From positions 124,001-188,000 of the forward strand of contig JAFEFO010000034.1 in assembly GCA_018240565.1 (NCBI GenBank): 64,000 bases of DNA, read 5' to 3'. Positions 54,569-63,891 of this stretch are shown piece after piece. A program made the translations under genes and the position numbers. A model generated the notes under the pieces. That model did not search any database. It saw only the letters and a list, made by a program, of their open reading frames with translations, and was not told the DNA's origin. The DNA comes from Pseudomonadota bacterium. GTDB taxonomy: Bacteria > Pseudomonadota > Gammaproteobacteria > Xanthomonadales > Rhodanobacteraceae. Every line of letters begins with the position of its first letter. Position 1 is the stretch's first letter.

Positions 54569-55279
54569 ATGGCTAAATTCGAATCCACGCAATGGAGCCT
54601 GGTCCTGCGCGCAGGTCTCGACGGTGCGAATGCACGCCAGGCACTGGATGCGCTGTGCCGTTCGTATCGGCCTCCGGTATTGGCCTTCGTGCGCAGCCGC
54701 GGCTATGCCGCCGACGCCGCCGAAGACCTGACCCAGGCATTTTTCACCGACTTCATCGAACGCACGGCGCATGCCAACGCGCATCCGGACCGCGGCCGCT
54801 TCCGCGCCTTTCTGCTGGTCGCGCTCAAGCGCTTCCTGATCAATGCCGACATACGAGCGCATGCGCAGAAACGCGGCGGCGGCATGCCGCCCGAACCGCT
54901 GTTGGAAAACAGCCAACCCGGCGCGGATGCGATCTCCGAGGGCGACACTCCGGAGCACGCCTTCGAACGCAGCTGGGCGCTGGTGGTGCTTGACCGCGCC
55001 ATGCGCCGCCTGCGCGAGGAAGCCCGGACCGCCGGCAGAGTCGAGCTGTTCGAGGCGCTGCGGGAATTCCTCGCCGAACCGCCGGCCGAGGCGGAGTACG
55101 AGCGCGTCGCGCGCGAGCTGGGGCTGCGCCGCAACACGCTCACCGTCGCCGTGCACCGGCTGCGCCACCGCCTGCGCGAGCTGGTGCGCGCGGAATTGGC
55201 GCAGACCACCTCGGACCGCGCCGGACTGGAGGCGGAATTGCGCGAACTGCGCGGCACCCTGGCCAGAGTCATCGGTTAG
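54569..55279 (+). CDS. ECF-like sigma factor A, cassette copy 2
   Basis: A 236-residue paralogue of the sigma at 41306. It has FESTQWSLVLRAG, LCRSYRPPVLAFVRSRGYAADAAEDLTQAFF, RGRFRAFLLVALKRFL and the helix-turn-helix ERVARELGLRRNTLTVAVHRLRHRLRELVRAELAQT. The ATG at 54569 was chosen by alignment with the paralogue. A TTG 8 codons earlier is also open. TAAGAT at about 54534 is a possible -10 box. The next sigma starts 62 bases after the stop. Confidence 0.8.
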   Translation: MAKFESTQWSLVLRAGLDGANARQALDALCRSYRPPVLAFVRSRGYAADAAEDLTQAFFTDFIERTAHANAHPDRGRFRAFLLVALKRFLINADIRAHAQKRGGGMPPEPLLENSQPGADAISEGDTPEHAFERSWALVVLDRAMRRLREEARTAGRVELFEALREFLAEPPAEAEYERVARELGLRRNTLTVAVHRLRHRLRELVRAELAQTTSDRAGLEAELRELRGTLARVIG

Positions 55280-55341
55280 CGCGTAATCGCCGCCGCCGTT
55301 TTCTTAATTACCCGGGAATCCACGAAATTGCGGATCGCACG

Positions 55342-56058
55342 ATGGGTACACCGCATTCCTCGCATGACCACTTCTCCGCGACGCGCTGGTCGATGGTCAT
55401 GCGCGCAACCGCCAGCGCCCCGGCGCAGGCCGGCGACGCGCTGGCCGAACTGGCGCAGCGCTACTGCTATCCGGTGTACGCGTATGTGCGTCGCGCCGGC
55501 CACGCGCCGGACAGCGCCGCCGAAATCACCGCCGCCTACCTGCGCGAACTCACGGCGCGCTCCGGCAACGCGCAGGCGCAAAGCAACTTCCGCCGCTACC
55601 TGCTCGATCGCCTGAACACTTTCCTTGGCAGCCACTGGCGCAAGACGGCCACCGCCCCGCCGTCTTGCGCTTTGCAGATGCCCGCCGACATGGAAGCGCG
55701 CTACCAGCGCGAAGCGGCCGCCTGCACGTCACCCGAGGCGGCCTACCAGCGTGCCTTTGCGCTGGAGGTCCTCGCCCGCGCCACGCAGCGCGTGCAAGAC
55801 GAGGCCGCACAGACCGGTCACCTGCCCATGTACCAGGCACTGCGCGAATTCCTGGGGCGCGAACCTGCGCCCGGCGAAATCGATGCGATCGGCGAGCGTT
55901 TGCACCTGCCGCCGCTGGCGTTGGTCATGGCGCTCAAGCGCCTGCGCCAGCGCTTCCGCGAACTGGCCATGCAGGAACTGGCCGATACGGTCACCTCCAG
56001 CAGCGACCTCGTGGTCGAACAAGGCAACCTGCACGAGCTGCTCCGGCACCAGCGATGA
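55342..56058 (+). CDS. ECF-like sigma factor B, cassette copy 2
   Basis: A 238-residue paralogue of the sigma at 42095. It has FSATRWSMVMR, LAQRYCYPVYAYVRRAGHAP, SNFRRYLLDRLNTFLG and a region 4 helix LALVMALKRLRQRFRELAMQELADTV. The region 2 RGRF motif is changed to SNFRR, so core polymerase contact may differ. The stop overlaps the kinase start by ATGA, which suggests coupled translation and physical partnership. Confidence 0.78.
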   Translation: MGTPHSSHDHFSATRWSMVMRATASAPAQAGDALAELAQRYCYPVYAYVRRAGHAPDSAAEITAAYLRELTARSGNAQAQSNFRRYLLDRLNTFLGSHWRKTATAPPSCALQMPADMEARYQREAAACTSPEAAYQRAFALEVLARATQRVQDEAAQTGHLPMYQALREFLGREPAPGEIDAIGERLHLPPLALVMALKRLRQRFRELAMQELADTVTSSSDLVVEQGNLHELLRHQR

Positions 56059-59000
56059 TCGCCCGCATGAACCCGACCCTGCTGCTCGGCGAGGCGGAAC
56101 TCGATCCGCTGGCCAGCGTGCGCGCGTCGACCGCAGCGATCGCCGATCTCGCCTTCGGCAGCCTGACCGCCGATGCCAGCGTGATGGGCGAAGGGCACCT
56201 GGCGTTTTTGCCGATGGATGCGCTGGAACTGGATCTGTCCGATCCCGCCCAGTGCCAGTTCGGCGACTACGCGTTGCGCGAGCTCATCGGCCGCGGCGGC
56301 ATGGGCATGGTCTACCGCGCCTACCAGCGCAGTCTCGACCGCGAAGTCGCCATCAAGCTGCTCGCGGCCGGGCCGTGGGCGTCGCGCGACTTCATCGAAC
56401 GCTTCCAGCGCGAGGCGCAGAACGCCGCGCGCATGCAGCATCCGAACATCGTCGCGATCTACGAAGTCGGCAGCGCCGAGCAACTGCATTTTTTCTCGAT
56501 GCGCCTGATTCGTGGCGAAAGCCTTGCCGCCGTCATCAAGCGCGAGGGCAAGCTTGCGCCGCAACGCGCGGCGGCACTGCTGCGCACCATCGCCGAAGCG
56601 GTGGATTACGCGCATCGGCTGGGCGTGCTGCATCTGGATCTGAAACCCGCCAACGTGCTGATCGACGAAAACGGCGCACCGCACGTGGCCGATTTCGGCC
56701 TGGCGCGACGCATCGAACCCGGCCTTGCGGCGGACAACCACGAGGTTTCCGGCACGCCCAGCTACATGGCGCCGGAACAGGCCACGGCCGGTGCGCAACG
56801 CATCACGCCGGCGACCGACATCTGGGGCCTTGGCGCCATCGGCTACGAGCTCGTCACCGGGCAGCCGCCGTATCTTGGCGAATCGCCGCAGGCCACGCTC
56901 AAGCTCGTCGTCGACGAGGCGCCGCGCGATCCGCGCGAACTCGTGCCCGGCTTGTCGCGCGACCTCGCCGCCATCCTCGGCAAATGCATGGCACGCGACG
57001 CCAACGCGCGCTACGCCAGCGCGCGCGATCTGGCCGAAGACCTGACGCGCTTTGCGAACGGCTACATGGTCAAGGCGCGTCCGCTCAATACGCTCCAGCG
57101 CAGTGCGCGTTGGGCGCGGCGCGAACCGAAGATCGTCGGCACCGCGCTGGTCGCATTGCTCGCGCTGCTCATCGGCCTCGCCACGACGACGACGCAATGG
57201 CGCCGCGCCAATGCCAACGCGAAACACGCGGCGCACGAAACACTACTGGCCGAAGAAGATGCCGCGGTTTCCAACCAGCGCCTGTGGCAAGGCCGCCACG
57301 ACATCGCCTTGCGCCGCATGCGCGACGGCCAGGGCTTTGCCGCGCTCGCGCCGCTGCTCGACAACATCCAGGAGAAGCAAGCCGCCGGCCAGGGCGCGGA
57401 CACGTGGATCGAGCGCCGCGAGATCGGCATGATCGAGCATCGCGGCGTCGCCCTGATCGACCGCTTCATCATCGCCGACGCCAACCCGATGGCCACGGCG
57501 TTGAGTCCGGATGGCAAGCTGCTCGCGGTGACGCTCAATGACGCGAGCGTGCGCTGGTACGACACCGCCACGCTGACCGAACGCGGTCGCGTGGATCTGC
57601 TCGATTACCTGGGGGCCGGCCGCGTGCCGATCCTGCCACGCTTCATCGACGATCATCGACTGCTGGTATTCGGCGAATGGTTCGATTTCCTGCCCAACCC
57701 CGGTACCTCGGGCGTGCTGATCGACCTGGACCAAGACCAGGTCGCGCCGATGCCGAAAAATTTCGCGGATCTCGCCGACGTCACGTGGGCCGCCGACGGC
57801 CAGCATGCGCTGCTGCACGACACCCACGGACGCGTGCAGTTGTGGCAGGTCGCGCCGTGGCGCGCGTTGTCGGCGCTGACGCCGGAACACGAGAGCAACG
57901 GCGTCCATCAATGGCTGCTCGATCCGCAACTGCGCTTCGCGGTGCAATTCGGCCGCAACATGCGCGCCTTGAGCCTGTTCGATCCGCATCACCTGGATGC
58001 GTCCCGGCCGGTGGCGCTGCCGCCGCATGAGTCGTTCAGCGCCTGGGCTGCCAGTGCCGATGGCGCGTGGCTTGCACTCGGCACCCACACCGGACAGATC
58101 CTCGTGCTCGATCTGAAAACGCTCCACGCACGCCAGTTGCCGGGCACGATCGGCAGTCGCGTGACCTGGCTCAGCTTCAGCGCGGACAGCGCCTGGCTCG
58201 CTGCGGCGCGCAGCGATGGCGCGGTGGCGGCCTACGACGTCGCCAGCGGCGAGCCGCTGTACGCCGGGCAAGTACAAGCCAACTTCGACGCCACGCGCGT
58301 GGACATCGACCGCCGCAGCCGGCTGCTGGTGGTCTCTGGCCTCATCGCCGGCGGCGCCGGCGCGGCGCAAATCTGGCACTTGCCAGAGCCGAATACGATG
58401 CCCGGCCCGGCCACGCCGCTGATCGCCAGCCCGACGCCGCAAACGCATGCCGCGCCGTATTGGCTGAGCAGCGCGCCGCGCGCCGGCCTGCTCGCCAGCG
58501 CCGGCATGGGCGGCGAAATCCGCCTGTGGCGGTTGCCGCTGCCGGCTGCGCTGGACGCCCATCAGCCCGTGCTCAATTCCGACAATCTGCACAGCGACGG
58601 CGACCATGTGGTGGATGTGCGCTACGACCGCTTGCGCGTGCTGTCGACCGCGCACGGCAAGGCCACGGCGTGGCTGCCATTGCCGCCGCCAATCGCCTTC
58701 GCGCAGCTCGACGCCGACGCCAAAACCTTGGTGACCGTCGCGCGCACCGGCCTGCACGTGCTCGATGCCACCACCTTGCAGCCGCGCATTCCAACGATTG
58801 CACTCGCGCAAACGCCCGAATACATGACCATCAGCGCCGACGGCCGATTGGCTGCATTGGGCTTGAGTTTTAGCGCTCGCGATGGCATGCGCGAACACAT
58901 TGCGGTGTACGACCTTGCCAACGGCCAGCGCCTGGATCACGGCGACCTCGTGGCGCGCGGTCCGCTGCGCCAGTTCGTGCTGGCGCCGGACGACTCGCGC

Positions 59001-60527
59001 CTGCTCGCGACCGGCCCTGCCGATGGCGCCACCGAGGTATTCGACATGCGCGCGTTGAAAGCCGTGGGCGTTTATCCGCACGATCCCGAGCAACCGGTGA
59101 TTTGGGGTGCCTTCACCGCACACGCACACCGCGTGTGGCTGGTAACGCGCAATAGCGACGACACCCTGGCCGGCAATGCCGACCTGCTGCTGTGGGACCT
59201 TGCCACCGGCAAGATCATCGAACGCCGGCATGTGCCCGGCGTGTATCCGGTCGGCATCGCCGTGGTGGGCGACAAACCCCTGCTCGCCGGACGCGACCGC
59301 CTGGTGCTCGATCCCGACGCGCCGGACGAGCACAGCATCACCGGCCTGCGCGACGGCGAGGCAACGACCACATTCGCGGTCAGCCACGACGGCCGCCTCG
59401 TCGCGCACGCATTCGGTCGCCAGGTGCAGTTGTACGACGCGTCCGACCTCACCCCGGTCGGTGCCCCGCTGTGGACGCAGAGCGGGCAAATGAACGCGGT
59501 GATTGCACTCGCCTTCAGCGCGGACGATCGCCATTTGCTCGCGAATCTGGATAACGCGATCGTCTCGACCTGGCGGTTGTGGCCGCTGGCCGGCAGCACG
59601 CGCAGCGTGGATGCACTGCGCGCGGATGCAGCCCTGCTCGCGCCGCCGGACGCCGGTTCGCGTGTGCTGCGCATCGCCGACTCGAGCGAACGCGCACGCT
59701 TGCGTGCGCGCGATCCCGGCCCGCCGCCCAATCCGGAACCAGAGCGCGTCGTCGCCGAGCGCTGGATCGGGCCGGATCCGATGCCGCCGCGCGACCCGGC
59801 CGCCACGGCGCTGCAGATCGACATGGGCGCGGTGTACAACCGCGCGCCAACATCGGAAATGAATGTCATGGATTCGATCATGGCGGCGTTGAGCGATCTG
59901 CCATTCGGCCTGCCGCGCATCGACGGCATCGACTACGATTTGCGCGGCGGACTGGAAATGCGTTCGCAGGGCTCGGACGCGCGCAGCGCAGCACGTCAGG
60001 AGTTTGCCGCACCCGCCATCGTGCGCGGATTGCGCGCCCCACCGCAGCCGATCGCCGCGCTGCATGTGCTCCTGTATGCGCCGGAGAGCGTCGGCGAGCC
60101 GCGCGAGCGCGTCTACGCCACTGTGCGCCTGCATTACCGCGACGGCACTCAAGCCGTGTTGCCCATACGCACCCAGCTTGACGTGCCCGGCTGGACCGAT
60201 CACGACCTGCCCACCCCGGTCGGCTGGGTCATTGGCGACATGGCTCGCATCATCGGCGTGCTGCGCGAGGAGCTCATCAGCGACCCGCGCCTGCCCAATC
60301 CGCACCCGGAAAAAATCATCCAATCCATCGACCTGGAAACGGCAGACCAGGGCTGGAGCACGCCGGTTTTCCTGGCCATCACGGCCGAGCCCGTCGACAA
60401 GGCTGTGGGCAAGCCTGTAATCGCCGGCGTGAAATCTTTATCTACTCACCGTAACCCGGAAAGGGAAAAGGAGCTCCCGGCCACGGACGGCAAAACCCAC
60501 TCACCCACCAACGGAGATCAGCCATGA
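56055..60527 (+). CDS. Giant membrane Ser/Thr kinase with propeller domain, K3
   Basis: A 1490-residue kinase, the copy 2 counterpart of K2. The glycine loop is GRGGMGMVY, the catalytic Lys is Lys101, and HLDLKPAN places the Asp at 195, again without the HRD Arg. DFGLARR and SGTPSYMAPEQ follow. One membrane helix lies near residue 370 (ALVALLALLIGLATTTTQW). The outer part has propeller repeats and the sandwich domain ending HPEKIIQSIDLETADQGWSTPVFLAITAEPV. The ATG in the ATGA overlap with the sigma was chosen over a 130-codon longer frame inside that gene. It overlaps the next gene by ATGA too. Confidence 0.86.
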   Translation: MIARMNPTLLLGEAELDPLASVRASTAAIADLAFGSLTADASVMGEGHLAFLPMDALELDLSDPAQCQFGDYALRELIGRGGMGMVYRAYQRSLDREVAIKLLAAGPWASRDFIERFQREAQNAARMQHPNIVAIYEVGSAEQLHFFSMRLIRGESLAAVIKREGKLAPQRAAALLRTIAEAVDYAHRLGVLHLDLKPANVLIDENGAPHVADFGLARRIEPGLAADNHEVSGTPSYMAPEQATAGAQRITPATDIWGLGAIGYELVTGQPPYLGESPQATLKLVVDEAPRDPRELVPGLSRDLAAILGKCMARDANARYASARDLAEDLTRFANGYMVKARPLNTLQRSARWARREPKIVGTALVALLALLIGLATTTTQWRRANANAKHAAHETLLAEEDAAVSNQRLWQGRHDIALRRMRDGQGFAALAPLLDNIQEKQAAGQGADTWIERREIGMIEHRGVALIDRFIIADANPMATALSPDGKLLAVTLNDASVRWYDTATLTERGRVDLLDYLGAGRVPILPRFIDDHRLLVFGEWFDFLPNPGTSGVLIDLDQDQVAPMPKNFADLADVTWAADGQHALLHDTHGRVQLWQVAPWRALSALTPEHESNGVHQWLLDPQLRFAVQFGRNMRALSLFDPHHLDASRPVALPPHESFSAWAASADGAWLALGTHTGQILVLDLKTLHARQLPGTIGSRVTWLSFSADSAWLAAARSDGAVAAYDVASGEPLYAGQVQANFDATRVDIDRRSRLLVVSGLIAGGAGAAQIWHLPEPNTMPGPATPLIASPTPQTHAAPYWLSSAPRAGLLASAGMGGEIRLWRLPLPAALDAHQPVLNSDNLHSDGDHVVDVRYDRLRVLSTAHGKATAWLPLPPPIAFAQLDADAKTLVTVARTGLHVLDATTLQPRIPTIALAQTPEYMTISADGRLAALGLSFSARDGMREHIAVYDLANGQRLDHGDLVARGPLRQFVLAPDDSRLLATGPADGATEVFDMRALKAVGVYPHDPEQPVIWGAFTAHAHRVWLVTRNSDDTLAGNADLLLWDLATGKIIERRHVPGVYPVGIAVVGDKPLLAGRDRLVLDPDAPDEHSITGLRDGEATTTFAVSHDGRLVAHAFGRQVQLYDASDLTPVGAPLWTQSGQMNAVIALAFSADDRHLLANLDNAIVSTWRLWPLAGSTRSVDALRADAALLAPPDAGSRVLRIADSSERARLRARDPGPPPNPEPERVVAERWIGPDPMPPRDPAATALQIDMGAVYNRAPTSEMNVMDSIMAALSDLPFGLPRIDGIDYDLRGGLEMRSQGSDARSAARQEFAAPAIVRGLRAPPQPIAALHVLLYAPESVGEPRERVYATVRLHYRDGTQAVLPIRTQLDVPGWTDHDLPTPVGWVIGDMARIIGVLREELISDPRLPNPHPEKIIQSIDLETADQGWSTPVFLAITAEPVDKAVGKPVIAGVKSLSTHRNPEREKELPATDGKTHSPTNGDQP

Positions 60528-61015
60528 AAAAAACCGCTACCACCGTGTTGATGCTGGCCGTAACCCTGGCGGCCTCGAACGCCATGGCCTGTGGCGAAGT
60601 GGTCAACAGCATGGGCGGCGCCTTGCACTACCACGCCTTTGTCACCCGCCATCCGGCGCAGATCCTGCTCTACGATGGCACGGCAGCGCGCGAGGCGCCG
60701 AAGTCGGACATGCGCCAATTCGACGAGGAACTGGCCAAGGCCGGTCACCACGTCAAAATGGTCGACTCGCCCGACGCGCTGGCCAAGGCCCTGGCGTCGA
60801 AGAAATACGACGTCGTCATCTCCTACGCGGGCGATCTTTCCGCGATCAAGTCGCAGCTCGCCAGCATCTCGCACGAGCCGGCGTTGATCCCGGTGTTCCA
60901 GCGCAGCGACATGGACGCGGCGCGCAAGCAATATCCGCTGGCGATGAACGATGACGCGAATCTGAACCAGTTCCTGAAAACCATCGAACAGACCATGAAG
61001 TCGCGCGGCACGTAA
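60524..61015 (+). CDS. Exported receiver-like protein, cassette copy 2
   Basis: A 163-residue paralogue of the protein at 51677. It has a signal peptide ending NAMA before Cys-Gly-Glu. Conserved blocks are GGALHYHAFVTRHPAQILLYDG, ELAKAGHHVKMVDSPDALAKALA, YDVVISYAGDLSAIK and NDDANLNQFLKTIEQTMKSRGT. The strand-helix order looks like a receiver fold and the phosphoacceptor site reads ISYAGD. It lacks the Met/His-rich stretch found in copy 1 (AEHHMQMNDMQ), so that stretch is not essential. Confidence 0.75.
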   Translation: MKKTATTVLMLAVTLAASNAMACGEVVNSMGGALHYHAFVTRHPAQILLYDGTAAREAPKSDMRQFDEELAKAGHHVKMVDSPDALAKALASKKYDVVISYAGDLSAIKSQLASISHEPALIPVFQRSDMDAARKQYPLAMNDDANLNQFLKTIEQTMKSRGT

Positions 61016-61102
61016 GCCGCCGCCGATCCGGACCACACGCATCCGCCATCCGCACCGGATGACGGCCGCCGAAACGTTGCATTCAATCAGGAGGAATCGA
61101 CC

Positions 61103-62041
61103 GTGTTCAAGTCAGTGACGATGCTGGTCCTGGGAATCGCCGCCGCGCCCTTGCTGCATGCGCAGGAGGCGAACGCGCCGTCCACACCCTACGCCGCCGG
61201 GCAAGGTTCGTTCGGCTTCGAATATGTGGACGCCTACGACCACGGCGATTGGGACGGTCCGGCCGGCAGTAATTCGGGCAACTTGCGCTACCTCACCTAC
61301 CGGCTGAATGCGAGCTATTTCGTCGCCGACCGTTGGGAAGTGCGCGCCAGCCTGCCCTACATCGAATCGCAATTCAGCGGCAATGCGTTCCAGCGCCAAT
61401 TCGCGCATCCGGTGATTTCGTGCCTCACCCCGCAAGGCCCGACGCCGGCGTGTCGACCGGACATCCTCGATGACGGCAACTACCACGGCACGTTCCAGGA
61501 CTGGACCGCCGGCCTGCGCTATCACTTCGACTATGCCGGCATCCAGTTCGCGCCCGGGTTCGACCTGGTCGTGCCGAGCCACAACTACCAGTACTACGCA
61601 ACCAGCGTCGGCGAGCGCAACACCAAGTTCGGCATCGGCGTGGAGGCATCGCACCAGTTCGATTTCAGCAACTTCTTTTATCAGGCCTACTACGAGTATT
61701 ACTTCAACACGCCGCACATCGGCTACAACAACAACTACAACAGCATGGGCTTCAACATCGGCTACTTCTTCTCGCCACAACTGAGCGCGAAGTTCATCAC
61801 CGACCTGAAAGTCGGTAACGGCATCACCGATCAGGAAATCGGCGGGCCTCCGGCGTTGACCCCGATATGGCTCAACCACGACCGCATCCGCCTGCAGGAT
61901 CACGGCATCATCGGCGGCGCGATCGACTATGTCTTCGCCAACAAGTTCGACTTGCAGACGGCGATCGAACACGCCGTGTGGGGACGCTCCAACGGCGATC
62001 TGAAATACGCCCTCGACGTGCAACTGACGCGACGGTTTTAG
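61103..62041 (+). CDS. Outer-membrane beta-barrel protein, cassette copy 2
   Basis: A 312-residue exported barrel with GTG start after a strong AGGAGG site. The signal peptide ends near LLHAQ. Shared with the barrel at 52261: a Cys pair (SCLTPQGPTPAC), DDGNYHGTFQDWTAGLRYH, SHQFDFSNFFYQAYYEYY and a C-terminal VQLTRRF ending in Phe. Overall identity between the two is modest outside those blocks. Last gene of the cassette. Confidence 0.78.
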   Translation: MFKSVTMLVLGIAAAPLLHAQEANAPSTPYAAGQGSFGFEYVDAYDHGDWDGPAGSNSGNLRYLTYRLNASYFVADRWEVRASLPYIESQFSGNAFQRQFAHPVISCLTPQGPTPACRPDILDDGNYHGTFQDWTAGLRYHFDYAGIQFAPGFDLVVPSHNYQYYATSVGERNTKFGIGVEASHQFDFSNFFYQAYYEYYFNTPHIGYNNNYNSMGFNIGYFFSPQLSAKFITDLKVGNGITDQEIGGPPALTPIWLNHDRIRLQDHGIIGGAIDYVFANKFDLQTAIEHAVWGRSNGDLKYALDVQLTRRF

Positions 62042-62072
62042 CCGGCTGCCAGCCGCAATCGCCAACCCCTTC

Positions 62073-62106
62073 CTCTCCCCCGACGCCGTCGGGGGAGAGC
62101 GTTTCT
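62073..62106 (+). terminator. Strong hairpin after the second cassette
   Basis: A perfect 12-bp stem (CTCTCCCCCGAC/GTCGGGGGAGAG, loop GCC) is followed by CGTTTC. It lies 31 bases after the barrel stop and has only a weak T tract, so termination is likely but not certain. Confidence 0.55.
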
Positions 62107-62213
62107 GCGTCCGCGAATGCGCGAGCGCGCCGACACTTTGCATGCCTGTAATTCTTCGCCGCATTTGTGGAACTTGATGGATGGTTACCCCACAACGTCC
62201 GCAGGAGGACATC

Positions 62214-63533
62214 ATGCGCAAGGCAATCGTTCCAGTCGTATCCACACTCGCGTTGGCCGTATCGATGGCCATTTCAATGACCGCGTCGGCCGCCAGCTTC
62301 AGCTATCACGGCAGCTTGCAGGACAACGGCAAACCTGCCGATGGCAAGTACGATCTGCAACTCACCCTGTATTCGGCAGCGCAAGGCGGCAAGGTCGTGG
62401 GCGGCCCGCTCACCCTGTACGCCGTGCCGGTGCAGCACGGCAGCTTCGACACGCAGGCGGATTTCGGCCCGTTGTCGAACGTACAAAACGCCTGGCTCGC
62501 GGTCAGCGTCAAGACCGCAGGTAGCGACACCTTCAGTGCGCTCGGCGCCCGCGCTCCAGTGAGTGCGGATGCCACCGCCGCGACCGGCAGCGTATGTCCC
62601 GGCGCGTGGACGCTGGCGGGCAATGCGGGCAATCCGGCGGGGAGTTATCTGGGCACGGCGGATGCCAATCCGTTGGTGTTCGAGGTGAATGGCAGCAAGA
62701 TCGGGACACTCGCGCCTTCTCCGGTTTCCACCGTACCGGATGCACCCAACGTGGTTTTTGGCGGTTCGACCAATATCGCGGCCGGCGTTGCTGGCGCGAC
62801 GATTGCCGGCGGCGGAAGACCAGTGGCATATTGTGGCTCGGGCGGCCAATCGGACTGTGCCAACACGGTCGGTTTTTTCGGCCGTGGCAGCTACGGCACA
62901 GTCAGTGGCGGGCGAGGAAACGCTGCCGACGGATATGCGTCAGTAGTACCCGGCGGAGCCGACAACATTGCATTTGGCGACCATAGCTTTGCCGGTGGGG
63001 TCGGTTCCTATGCGTACGGAAATGGCAGCTTCGTATGGTCGGACGCAAGCGCCGACAATGCGTTTGGCTTTAATTCCCCGTTCAACAAGGACAACAGCTT
63101 CAACGTTCGCGCAACCGGCGGTTTCTATCTCGAATCAGGCAACAATGTTGGTGTCCAACTCCTTGCGGGAAGTGGAACCTGGGCACCGTTGAGCGACCGC
63201 AACGTCAAGACGGCCATCAAGAACATCGATGTCAGCAGCATCCTCGACGGCGTGGTGGCGATGCCCGTGACGTCCTGGCAATACATCACCCAGAAGGCCG
63301 ACATCCGCCATTTGGGACCGATGGCGCAGGATTTCTATGCCGCGTTTCATTTGGGCGCTGACAATCGTCACATCCCCGAAATCGATGAAGGCGGCGTTGC
63401 GCTGGCGGCGATCCAGGGCTTGAACAAGAAGGTCGAAGGCGAGAATGCGGCGCTGAAAACCGAAAACGCCACGCTCAAGTCGGAAATCGACGCGATTCGC
63501 AAGCGCCTGGACAAGATCGACGGGAGCAAGTGA
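62214..63533 (+). CDS. Exported protein with peptidase S74 (intramolecular chaperone) domain
   Basis: A 439-residue protein with a signal peptide (residues 1 to about 26). A beta-rich N-terminal domain (FSYHGSLQDNGKPADGKYDLQLTLYSA) is common to such surface proteins. A middle region with short Gly/Ser-Tyr/Phe repeats (GYASVVPGG, DHSFAGGVGSYAYGNGSF) resembles the YadA-type head. The C-terminal S74 domain is SDRNVKTAIKNIDVSSILDGVVAMPVTSWQY...LGPMAQDFYAAF, followed by the coiled coil LNKKVEGENAALKTENATLKSEIDAI. The S74 Ser (S-D-R-N) is where such domains cut themselves off after trimer folding. AGGAGG precedes the start. Confidence 0.83.
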   Translation: MRKAIVPVVSTLALAVSMAISMTASAASFSYHGSLQDNGKPADGKYDLQLTLYSAAQGGKVVGGPLTLYAVPVQHGSFDTQADFGPLSNVQNAWLAVSVKTAGSDTFSALGARAPVSADATAATGSVCPGAWTLAGNAGNPAGSYLGTADANPLVFEVNGSKIGTLAPSPVSTVPDAPNVVFGGSTNIAAGVAGATIAGGGRPVAYCGSGGQSDCANTVGFFGRGSYGTVSGGRGNAADGYASVVPGGADNIAFGDHSFAGGVGSYAYGNGSFVWSDASADNAFGFNSPFNKDNSFNVRATGGFYLESGNNVGVQLLAGSGTWAPLSDRNVKTAIKNIDVSSILDGVVAMPVTSWQYITQKADIRHLGPMAQDFYAAFHLGADNRHIPEIDEGGVALAAIQGLNKKVEGENAALKTENATLKSEIDAIRKRLDKIDGSK

Positions 63534-63534
63534 C

Positions 63535-63819
63535 ATGCGCGCCCAACGCTTGGCTCTCATCGCCGCCGCGCTGCTGGCTGGCAGCTCGGCCTTCGCCGGG
63601 CAGTTTTCGCTCAGCGGCACGGCACGTTTGTCGCAAGACGCGCCCACCCAGGCCAATTCCCGGTACTCGCTGCGTGCACAGTTGAACACGCCCGCTGCGA
63701 GCAGTGCTGTCGTGCAAACCGGCGCCCGTTACACGTTGTTCGCCGCGCTCACGGCGGCGTCGCTGGTTTGCTACAACGACACGATCTTCCGCGACGATTT
63801 CGACGGCGACGGGTTGTAG
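63535..63819 (+). CDS. Small exported protein ending in a DxDGDG-type tail
   Basis: A 94-residue protein with a signal peptide (MRAQRLALIAAALLAGSSAFA). It starts one base after the S74 gene stop and is surely co-transcribed. The mature part is short and Ser/Ala-rich and ends CYNDTIFRDDFDGDGL, like the 'IFxDGF' C-termini common on exported proteins of Rhodanobacter/Dokdonella relatives. Function unknown. It may pair with the S74 protein. Confidence 0.65.
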   Translation: MRAQRLALIAAALLAGSSAFAGQFSLSGTARLSQDAPTQANSRYSLRAQLNTPAASSAVVQTGARYTLFAALTAASLVCYNDTIFRDDFDGDGL

Positions 63820-63885
63820 TCGCCAGTCTCACCGCGTCGAGTCCGCATTGGCGCATGGACGCGCCGGTGCGTCGGGCGGCGCTGC

Positions 63886-63891
63886 TATACT
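63886..63891 (+). promoter_or_regulatory. Extended -10 promoter of frr
   Basis: TGCTATACT gives an extended -10 box 31 bases before the frr ATG. No -35 box is visible. It would let frr be expressed apart from pyrH. Confidence 0.5.

Noticed and set aside
57243..60323. A 1026-codon antisense frame inside kinase K3, and similar long ones inside K2
   Set aside because: Same reason: composition-driven shadow of the kinase reading frame. The kinase frame has clear domains and paralogues.
62214..63533. Prophage remnant, because of the S74 domain
   Set aside because: No capsid, terminase, integrase or lysis gene is near, and the protein has a bacterial signal peptide.
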